A stretch of 64,000 nucleotides of DNA. Source: UBA6016 sp964568395 (GTDB taxonomy: Bacteria; Campylobacterota; Campylobacteria; Campylobacterales; UBA6016). Below the pieces are notes generated by a model. It was not told where the DNA came from, made no database searches, and saw only the letters and a program-made list of their open reading frames with translations. A program made the translations under genes and the position numbers. Below, one piece after another: positions 58,040 through 64,000 of the stretch. The DNA lies in the NCBI GenBank assembly GCA_964568395.1, contig CAZMPN010000001.1, positions 135,128 through 199,127 of the forward strand, in the 5' to 3' direction. Position 1 is the stretch's first letter. The number at the start of each line of letters is the position of its first letter.

Positions 58040-60324
58040 AATGGTTTTTGGATAAGGCGTTCACGAACGATGAAGCCGAAGTCCTAAAAACTATAGCCAA
58101 GACGGCGAATGAAGGCATATGGATCATAGATATCAACGGCGATACGCTGTTCGTGAATGCGAAAATGGCTCATGCGTTAGGCTACGGCGTCGACGAGCTG
58201 CACAGCATAAATATATATGAGCTTATCTGCGAAGAGTGCGAAGCTGATATCAAAAAGCCGAAGATTCTGGAAGATAGGCATGAGATATGTCTAAAGCACA
58301 AAAGCGGGCAAGCCAGGGTGTTTAGTATCAACACCTCTACTTTTTTCGGTCCAAACGGCGAGTATCTAGGTTCTCTGGGGATGCTTAGCGATATTACGGA
58401 CATCAAAATAAACGCCGCCGAGCTGAAAAGACAAAAAAAAATACTTCAGTCGGTCATGGAGGCCGGCAACTGCCTCTTTTTGGAGAAAGACATACTAAAG
58501 GCTTTGGAGGGAGTGGTCGCGACGATAGGCGCCGGTTTCGATGCGACCAGGTGTTTTATATACGGAAAAGGACTTTTTCAGAGCTTTATAGAGACGAAAA
58601 TGATGCAGCTTGCCGTCTATGAGGACAAATATGCCCACCTGCCTGCCAAAAACTATGATTTTTTCGAACTTGTCAGCGACAAGGAGAGGTTCGCGGAGGT
58701 ATTCGGAAGTTTAAATTCGGGTGTTTGCTACGAGGGCGGCATAACCGATCCCGGAGAGCCTATGAGCAGTTTTGCGGGGTACGGCATAGGGTATGTGTTC
58801 ATAGTGCCGCTCTTTATCGGCGACGAGCTGTGGGGGTTTTTTGGCATAGGCAAAGGGTTGGAGCATCAGCCTCTAGGCAGGGAGCAAAAATCGGCGCTTG
58901 AGGCTATGTCGAAAAATATCGCTTCCACGGTCGAGAAGTTTTTTGTAACGAAGCAGCTCGACAACGCCAAGCTGGAGCTGCTATGCGTCAATCAAAACCT
59001 CGAGGCCGCCGCCATGATGGCGATCAACGATAAGCTAAAGATAGAGCAGGAGAATCTAAATAGGCAAAAGGAGCTTTTTTCCATAAAAGAGAAGTACCAT
59101 CTTTTGCAGCAGGACGACGCCTACAACAAGCAGATCAAGATACTTGTGGACGACCTTTCCCATAAAAGACTGGACGGCTTCTTGTTCGAGTCTTTTTATA
59201 AGCCTCTCGACATACTAAGCGGCGATATATACGGGATGATAAAAATATCCGAGAGTTCGTTTTTTTTATATATCATAGACGCCATGGGCAAAGGGCTTAG
59301 CGCCTCCGTAACGGCTATCATATCCGCCTCCTTTATCAACAATATGGTCGACGTGGCGGCGAAGTCCGGCAGTTTTGTTTTTGGTTCGACTATCGAGGAG
59401 TACCAGTCATTTATCAAAAAACAGATAAACGAAGAAGAGATGGTCTGCGCCGTTTTCGTACATATAGACGATATATCCAAAAAAATGGAAATAGCCAACT
59501 TCTCCATGCCCGAAATACTACTAAAGCGCTTTGATGGCGAACTCATCGTCAAAAAAGCGAATAACTACCCTATAACTTCATATTTTACCGGCGTAAATAT
59601 AGACGTCCTGGAGTGCGGCGAGCTGGACGGCATGCTCATCTCTTCGGACGGGCTGAAGGACACAAAGACGCAAGACGGCGGGGTGTATAAGGACTATCTT
59701 TACGAAGATTTTTTAAACAGTCCCACAAAAAATATTTTTTTGAAAAAACTTTTTTCGAAGGCGCTCAATCCGGAAGACGATTTGACGTTTTTGTTTTTGA
59801 GCAGATACAACCCGGCCGTGAAGCTAAAAGACGAGTTTGAGATTTTGCCCTCAATCGAGTCGATAGTGGAGTGCGTCGATGTTAGGCTTCGCGCCGAGCT
59901 AAACGGGTATTTTGACGGCAAGACCCTGATGCAAGTCGAGTATGCGCTAAACGAGCTCTTGATGAACGCACTGGAGCACGGTATTTTGAATATATCCTAC
60001 ACCCACAAGCACGCCCTTTTGGAGTCGCATATGTTTGACGAGTTCTTGGAGGAGAATATCAAAAAGATAGAGAACGCCTCAGAAAAGAAAATAAAAATTA
60101 GCTTAGAAGAAGTTTTGCTAAAGAATCGCAAAGCGGTTATAATAAGGATCAAGGATAAAGGATCCGGATTTGACGTAGGTACGACGTTGAAGTCTTTAAG
60201 CCTAGATAAGAACGTACGTTTTAACGGGCGGGGCATATTGATGAGCGACAACGTCTTGGATGCCCTTTTTTATAACGAGGCCGGCAATGAGGCCAGTATG
60301 ATCAAATTTTTGGAAGGAAATTGA
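58036..60324 (+). CDS. PAS-GAF-SpoIIE phosphatase-HATPase bifunctional partner-switching regulator
   Basis: 762 residues, no membrane segment; ATG 58036 overlaps the thiE stop (ATGA), an ATG at 58030 is also possible. In order: PAS (about 15-130), GAF-like (about 145-305), a coiled linker, then a PP2C/SpoIIE phosphatase (about 360-590) with SGDIYG, IDAMGKGLSAS and PEDDLTFLF as metal-binding motifs. The C-terminus (about 620-762) is an RsbW-type ATPase: NELLMNALEHG (N box), DKGSGFD and NGRGILM. So one chain carries both a STAS-protein phosphatase and a STAS-protein kinase. The STAS gene follows directly. Similar fusions (for example HsbR of Pseudomonas) control flagella or c-di-GMP. Confidence 0.92.
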   Translation: MKWFLDKAFTNDEAEVLKTIAKTANEGIWIIDINGDTLFVNAKMAHALGYGVDELHSINIYELICEECEADIKKPKILEDRHEICLKHKSGQARVFSINTSTFFGPNGEYLGSLGMLSDITDIKINAAELKRQKKILQSVMEAGNCLFLEKDILKALEGVVATIGAGFDATRCFIYGKGLFQSFIETKMMQLAVYEDKYAHLPAKNYDFFELVSDKERFAEVFGSLNSGVCYEGGITDPGEPMSSFAGYGIGYVFIVPLFIGDELWGFFGIGKGLEHQPLGREQKSALEAMSKNIASTVEKFFVTKQLDNAKLELLCVNQNLEAAAMMAINDKLKIEQENLNRQKELFSIKEKYHLLQQDDAYNKQIKILVDDLSHKRLDGFLFESFYKPLDILSGDIYGMIKISESSFFLYIIDAMGKGLSASVTAIISASFINNMVDVAAKSGSFVFGSTIEEYQSFIKKQINEEEMVCAVFVHIDDISKKMEIANFSMPEILLKRFDGELIVKKANNYPITSYFTGVNIDVLECGELDGMLISSDGLKDTKTQDGGVYKDYLYEDFLNSPTKNIFLKKLFSKALNPEDDLTFLFLSRYNPAVKLKDEFEILPSIESIVECVDVRLRAELNGYFDGKTLMQVEYALNELLMNALEHGILNISYTHKHALLESHMFDEFLEENIKKIENASEKKIKISLEEVLLKNRKAVIIRIKDKGSGFDVGTTLKSLSLDKNVRFNGRGILMSDNVLDALFYNEAGNEASMIKFLEGN

Positions 60325-60325
60325 A

Positions 60326-60631
60326 GTGGATCTTGTAACCGAAACCATAAAAGACGGCCTTAAAATATTTTTGCAAGGCGAGAGCATCTCCATGAACGAC
60401 GCTATCGATTTCAAGAAACAACTTTCGCTGCTGGTCTCGAAAAGCGTACCGTCGAAGCTTCAGATAGTCGTAGAGGAGGCCTACTTTCTGCCGTCTTCTA
60501 TTATCGGCTCCCTTTTGAAATACAAAGAGATAGAGAAAATAGATGTAGAGCTTTTTGTGAAAAAACCGGAACTGATAGATTCGCTTGAAAAACTCAATCT
60601 CGCCGAACTTTTGAACGTAAGAGCATACTAA
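60326..60631 (+). CDS. STAS-domain anti-sigma-factor-antagonist-like protein
   Basis: 101 residues, a single STAS fold. In SpoIIAA and RsbV, a Ser in a DSSG motif is phosphorylated by the kinase partner. Here the matching place reads LPSSIIG (Ser57/Ser58), with the preceding Asp replaced by Leu-Pro. It starts at GTG 60326, one base after the upstream stop codon, with AAGGA about 8 nt before. It is the obvious substrate of the upstream phosphatase/kinase. Whether it binds a sigma factor, the adjacent chemoreceptor, or another protein is unknown. Confidence 0.87.
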   Translation: MDLVTETIKDGLKIFLQGESISMNDAIDFKKQLSLLVSKSVPSKLQIVVEEAYFLPSSIIGSLLKYKEIEKIDVELFVKKPELIDSLEKLNLAELLNVRAY

Positions 60632-60640
60632 GGAGCCTAT

Positions 60641-62050
60641 GTGAATTCAACATCCATGATAAAAATTCAAGCTTTTTGTTTTGCCGGGGTAGGGATTTTG
60701 TTCTCCGTTGTCGTAATGTTTACGGCCAAGGGGCTGGTAGTTCCATCCATTCTCGCCTGTCTGGTATTCGCCGGACTTCTCGTGTGGCAGATAGCGTCCG
60801 TCTCAGGAGCCCAAACCTTGATAGATGAGGCGGCGCGCGTATCCAAGTCCGTCTCCGAGGGGTTTTTGGAAGATAGGATTACTAATATAACCGACAAGGG
60901 GAATATAGGGCAGCTCTGTTGGAGCATCAATAATATGCTAGACCAGCTTGAGGCTTTTATGAGGGAGGTGGATACGGCGGTAGAGTACGCCAACCACTCC
61001 AAATTCTTCAGACCGGCCCTCTCAAAGGGATTAAAGGGGCTTTTTGGCACCAATATGGACCATATCAATACCGTTATCGGATCGATGAAGGAAAACCACG
61101 AATTCCATAAAAAAAACGCGCTTATCAGCTCTCTTTCCAAGCTCAGCTCGAACAGCCTTAATAAAAATCTATCCGGAATGCAAGAGGATCTCTCCAGAAA
61201 CACGACGATGATCAAAGAGATCTCAAGGGATACCCATGAAATCAGCAAAGAGTCAAGCGCCGGTATGGAAAACATCAAGGCGATAACGGACGATATGCAA
61301 AAGCTGATGCAGTCCGTCGAAAATACCGACTCCGCGATAAACCACTTCTCAAACAGGATAAACGAAGTATCCAGCGTTGTCGGGATCATTAAGGATATCG
61401 CCGAGCAGACGAACCTGCTAGCCTTAAACGCCGCGATAGAGGCTGCGCGCGCCGGCGAGCACGGCAGAGGGTTTGCGGTCGTTGCGGACGAGGTAAGGAA
61501 GCTCTCCGAGAAGACCCAAAAGGCGACCTCCGAAATAGCGGCTTCCATCTCCGTAATAGAGCAGGAGATGGCCGATATTATCGACGACTCTAGCATGATA
61601 AAAGAGCTATCCGCAAGCTCCAACGACAAGGTCTCCTCATTTGCCGAGATTTTCTCCAGAATCAAAGAAGAGTCGAATAGGCTATCGCTGGGCTCAAAAA
61701 CGATGGAAGACCAAATTTTCATGGCGCTCGCGAAGATAGAGCACATAATATTCAAATACGACACGTACGGCTTTATAATCCAAGGCAACATCAACAAGGA
61801 GATTCCGTCCGAGAGCGAGTGCAGGCTAGGCGTATGGATGGACGGCAAAGGAAAAGCCATGGACTCGGCTCTAAAACAAAGCCACATCCAGCTGCATGAG
61901 AGCATAAGAAACGCGCTAAATTGCATACGCGACGCAAACTACTACAATAAATCGGAGAGCATCTACGAATACTACGTCGATATGGAAACATACTGCGATA
62001 AAATGTTCGAAGCTATGGACAACTCTATCAGCCCGCAGAAAGCCGTTTAA
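60641..62050 (+). CDS. Methyl-accepting chemotaxis protein with C-terminal CZB zinc domain
   Basis: 469 residues. Two membrane helices close together (about 7-27 and 33-52) with almost no periplasmic loop, so the sensing is cytoplasmic. A HAMP-like linker is followed by the receptor signalling hairpin (QTNLLALNAAIEAARAGEHGRGFAVVADEVR). The C-terminus is a CZB domain with a His in IEHIIFK, Cys in CRLGVW and His in HIQLH: the 3His/1Cys zinc set. CZB receptors respond to redox or oxidant stress in the family. GTG 60641 follows AGGAG. It may be linked to the partner-switching pair upstream; a strong terminator follows. Confidence 0.93.
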   Translation: MNSTSMIKIQAFCFAGVGILFSVVVMFTAKGLVVPSILACLVFAGLLVWQIASVSGAQTLIDEAARVSKSVSEGFLEDRITNITDKGNIGQLCWSINNMLDQLEAFMREVDTAVEYANHSKFFRPALSKGLKGLFGTNMDHINTVIGSMKENHEFHKKNALISSLSKLSSNSLNKNLSGMQEDLSRNTTMIKEISRDTHEISKESSAGMENIKAITDDMQKLMQSVENTDSAINHFSNRINEVSSVVGIIKDIAEQTNLLALNAAIEAARAGEHGRGFAVVADEVRKLSEKTQKATSEIAASISVIEQEMADIIDDSSMIKELSASSNDKVSSFAEIFSRIKEESNRLSLGSKTMEDQIFMALAKIEHIIFKYDTYGFIIQGNINKEIPSESECRLGVWMDGKGKAMDSALKQSHIQLHESIRNALNCIRDANYYNKSESIYEYYVDMETYCDKMFEAMDNSISPQKAV

Positions 62051-62066
62051 AACGGCTTTCTTTTTT
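62038..62066 (+). terminator. Terminator of the thiE-chemoreceptor operon
   Basis: GAAAGCCGTT and AACGGCTTTC form a perfect 10-bp stem with a 3-nt loop, then a T-run. It overlaps the chemoreceptor stop codon. Confidence 0.93.
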
Positions 62067-62153
62067 CAAAAAATAATCTTTCGTTTACTCCTTTTTTACT
62101 TTTTAGCTTTATAATTACCCATTATGAAAATTATAATTATCGGATAAATTGAT

Positions 62154-62585
62154 ATGAAAAAACAAATTTTTTTGATGGGTTTTTTGGCCTCCGTTGCTTT
62201 CGGTTTTAAGGATATTAGCGCGGACGAGGTCGCTATGTTTGCCTCCTCCGGCGACGCATTGATAGTCGACGTCAGGACGAAAGAGGAGTGGGCCGAGACC
62301 GGCGTGCTCCAAAACGCCGCGTTAATAACTTATTTCGACAATCAGGCCAGAGCGCTCAAAGACGAGTTTATGAAGAGTCTAGGCGAGGTTTCCGGCGGAG
62401 ATAAAAACAAACAGATAGTCGTAGTATGCAGAACGGGTCTTAGAAGCAAGCTTGTGGCGGGAATTTTGGAAAGAGAAGGGTACAAAAACGTCTACAACTA
62501 TAAAGACGGTATGGTAAATTGGCTTATCGAGAGAAGAGCCGTCGTAAAAAAGGGGAATGAAAGGGTTGCAAAAGCCGGGTTTTAG
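62154..62585 (+). CDS. Periplasmic rhodanese-like sulfurtransferase
   Basis: 143 residues. A signal peptide (IFLMGFLASVAFG) is followed by one rhodanese domain. The active-site loop VVVCRTGLRS has the nucleophilic Cys. An acidic/aromatic strand DVRTKEEW is the usual opening. It would transfer or bind sulfur in the periplasm. ATG 62154 follows GGATAAATTGAT. An AT-rich region with TATAAT-like sequences is upstream. It ends 4 bp before the convergent ZIP transporter gene. Substrate unknown. Confidence 0.87.
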   Translation: MKKQIFLMGFLASVAFGFKDISADEVAMFASSGDALIVDVRTKEEWAETGVLQNAALITYFDNQARALKDEFMKSLGEVSGGDKNKQIVVVCRTGLRSKLVAGILEREGYKNVYNYKDGMVNWLIERRAVVKKGNERVAKAGF

Positions 62586-62589
62586 GGCT

Positions 62590-63396
62590 TTAACCCAGCA
62601 TTATAAGTGATGCGGCCATTACCGCCATACCGGCGGTGACTCCCAGGATCGCCAAATGCTCCTTTGCGTATACCCTGCTTGCCGGGAGCAGCTCGTCTAG
62701 GCATACATACACCATAATCCCGGCAACCGCCGCAAATGCCACACCCATAAATCCGCCGCTTGCCAGTGTCGCCAAAACCAGTAAAAAGCCTATCAGCGCG
62801 CCTAGCGGTTCGGCTAGTCCCGACAAAAAAGAGAGCCAAAACGCTTTTTTCTTGCTTTGCGTCGCCATTAGTATCGGTAGCGCGACGGCGATACCCTCCG
62901 GAATATTGTGAATTGCTATCGCAATTGCTACGATAAGTCCGGATTTTGGCTCAGAGAGGGCAAATAGAAAAGTAGCAAAGCCTTCCGGAAAATTGTGGAT
63001 AGCTATTGCGATAGCGGTAAATACGCCGGTCTTTTTTAAAAAAGCCGCATTCTTGATTTCCGTGTGTTTGTCGGTACGCAGCTCATGCGGGTTTATCTCG
63101 TTCGGGACCAACCTGTCTATCAGCGCGCTTATTCCCATTCCCGCAAAAAAAGCAAGTATTGCGGCTATCTCGGCAGATTTTGGCGTGTATATTTTTGAAA
63201 GTTCCGATATCGAAGACGGGAGAATCTCCATAAAGGAGACGTAGAGCATGACGCCGGCGCTAAACCCAAGCCCTGCCGACAGAAGCGATTTTGATCGGCG
63301 TTTCACCGTAAGGACGACCAAAGCCCCTATACCGGTCGAGAGACCGGCTATTAACGTGAGCGTGAACGCCCATAGGAGCTCCGCATTCGTAAACAT
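62590..63396 (-). CDS. ZIP-family metal transporter (ZupT-like)
   Basis: 268 residues, eight membrane helices. It moves Zn, Fe or Mn into the cytoplasm. The metal-binding helix pair is intact: AIAIHNFPEG (helix 4) and AIAIHNIPEG (helix 5). The loop between helices 3 and 4 (about 95-120) has several His and Asp. I start at ATG 63396; the open frame extends upstream into rubrerythrin and is not likely coding. It starts 5 bases after the rubrerythrin stop, so they are a pair on the minus strand. Confidence 0.92.
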   Translation of the reverse strand: MFTNAELLWAFTLTLIAGLSTGIGALVVLTVKRRSKSLLSAGLGFSAGVMLYVSFMEILPSSISELSKIYTPKSAEIAAILAFFAGMGISALIDRLVPNEINPHELRTDKHTEIKNAAFLKKTGVFTAIAIAIHNFPEGFATFLFALSEPKSGLIVAIAIAIHNIPEGIAVALPILMATQSKKKAFWLSFLSGLAEPLGALIGFLLVLATLASGGFMGVAFAAVAGIMVYVCLDELLPASRVYAKEHLAILGVTAGMAVMAASLIMLG

Positions 63397-63401
63397 TTTG
63401 G

Positions 63402-63956
63402 CTAGATGCCCAGGTTCTCTCTCTTGAAGTACTCTTTCGGCGCCTTGCAAAGAGGGCACGCGCCCGGAGCTTTTTTGCCTCTATGGATGTGTCCGCACAC
63501 TTCGCACACCCAAATCTCTTCGTTTTCATCCGCAAAGAAACCGTCTTCTTTCATTGCGTCTTGAAGCGCTTTATACTCCCTCTCGTGTTCCACCTCTACT
63601 TTGGCGATTGCGTTGAATAGACGCGCGAGCTCTTTATGCCCTTCCGCTTCCGCTATCGCGGCAAACTCGGGATACATGGTGGTATGTTCGTAGTTCTCGC
63701 CGGCCATGGCGCTGTCGAGATTTTTTAGCGTTATTTCGGTCTCGGCTCCGTCTACAAGTTTGTGGTAAGCCTTGAATTCGGCCCTTGCATGCCATTTTTC
63801 GTTTTCGGCCGCCTCCCTAAAGTGTCTTGCCACAGCATGCCACCCTTCCTCTTCGGCTATGTCGGCGAATAGGTCGTATTTATTTCTGGCTTGGCTCTCT
63901 CCGGCAAAAGCCTTCATTAGATTAACGGCGGTCAGGTCTTTCGTTATGCACTCCAT
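63402..63956 (-). CDS. Rubrerythrin
   Basis: 184 residues. A non-haem di-iron peroxidase that reduces hydrogen peroxide in the cytoplasm. The N-terminal ferritin-like four-helix domain has Glu and ExxH ligands (AGESQARNKY; AENEKWH; VEVEHEREY). A C-terminal rubredoxin domain has CEVCGH and CPLC. ATG 63956 is preceded by AAGGAG with no spacer, an unusually tight ribosome site; the frame stays open upstream to the window edge, so a longer start is not excluded. The ZIP transporter gene follows. Confidence 0.95.
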   Translation of the reverse strand: MECITKDLTAVNLMKAFAGESQARNKYDLFADIAEEEGWHAVARHFREAAENEKWHARAEFKAYHKLVDGAETEITLKNLDSAMAGENYEHTTMYPEFAAIAEAEGHKELARLFNAIAKVEVEHEREYKALQDAMKEDGFFADENEEIWVCEVCGHIHRGKKAPGACPLCKAPKEYFKRENLGI

Positions 63957-64000
63957 CTCCTTGCCGCGGCTCTCCTCCTCACCGTGCCTGTGTCCGAGTG

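Noticed and set aside
60667..61926. A 419-codon open frame on the minus strand
   Set aside because: Antisense to the chemoreceptor, Ser-rich, with no recognisable domain; a by-product of the codon use of the real gene.
62111..62150. Fur-box-like ATAAT repeats upstream of the rhodanese gene
   Set aside because: The stretch is simply very AT-rich; a partial match to GATAAT units is expected by chance here and the gene has no obvious iron role.
1..64000. CRISPR arrays, insertion sequences, prophage genes, integrases, rRNA operon
   Set aside because: No array of repeats, no transposase or phage structural protein, and no 16S/23S sequence was seen in the window.

Overview
This 64 kb window is a dense, almost prophage-free stretch of a chromosome from a member of the Campylobacterota (epsilonproteobacteria). 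Gene content and order support this: dnaG / TPR gene / rnhA-rnc-aroC; divergent fliP and glmU-coaBC; uppS / prepilin peptidase / LptF-G / truA; and mnmG next to petABC all follow the Campylobacter layout as I remember it. The base composition is moderate in GC, higher than in C. jejuni, so a higher-GC Campylobacter or a related genus is likely. I cannot name the species from sequence alone. No rRNA operon, CRISPR array, insertion sequence or integrase was seen. Three tRNAs are present: Arg-CCT, Arg-GCG and Phe-GAA.

Layout. 0-1.5 kb: a partial DUF3373-type porin, a small cytochrome c, a 54-residue protein and tRNA-Arg. 1.5-6.3 kb: dapE with a GGDEF protein, a lipoprotein coupled to a CheY-like regulator, and dnaG. 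6.4-10.4 kb: a LapB-like TPR protein, then rnhA-rnc-aroC, a small lipoprotein, tRNA-Arg(GCG) and a ComEA-like DNA-binding protein. 10.4-14 kb (minus strand): fliP-trmA-CoA-binding protein-ilvA. 14-29.5 kb (plus strand): glmU, coaBC, a FliK-like protein, then a run of envelope and undecaprenyl-phosphate genes. These are two ArnT-type glycosyltransferases, a YbhN-type membrane protein, a GT9 heptosyltransferase, a Lys-rich exported protein, a PAP2 phosphatase, uppS, a prepilin peptidase, an LptF/G permease, truA, dgkA, an AEC transporter and uppP. 29.6-41.6 kb: a CHASE-PAS histidine kinase, a HIT hydrolase, a membrane-anchored murF, an HDOD protein, uvrB, small coiled-coil genes, an LpxH-like phosphatase with a papain-like protein, recJ and a DUF1566 protein. 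41.6-49.3 kb: pyrG, rpsU, a b-type cytochrome, mnmG, and petABC with an extra cytochrome c. 49.3-56.6 kb: accA-fabF-acpP-fabG-gpmI (minus) and mraY-murD (plus), then tRNA-Phe. 57-62 kb: thiE fused operonically to a partner-switching signalling module and a CZB-type chemoreceptor. 62-64 kb: a rhodanese, a ZIP transporter and rubrerythrin.

How the genes work together. Many serve the envelope: GlmU, MurD, MurF and MraY for peptidoglycan, UppS, UppP, PAP2 and DgkA for lipid-carrier supply and recycling, LpxH-like, ArnT-like, GT9 and LptF/G for lipid A and LPS, and DapE for meso-diaminopimelate. AccA, FabF, FabG and AcpP make fatty acids. PetABC is the bc1 complex. Most genes sit in tight operons with overlapping stop and start codons, often with GTG or TTG starts.

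The points most worth a second look are: (1) a PAS-GAF-SpoIIE-HATPase protein with a STAS partner next to a CZB chemoreceptor; (2) at least four start codons lying exactly 6 nt after a -10 hexamer, which suggests leaderless mRNAs, including the divergent dnaG/TPR pair inside 35 bp; (3) RNase III with Asn at an expected metal-binding Asp; (4) a TrmA-type enzyme with an RlmD-like cysteine motif; (5) MurF with an N-terminal membrane domain; (6) a Lys/His-rich exported protein; and (7) strong inverted repeats at the petABC, mraY and 9.6 kb promoters.
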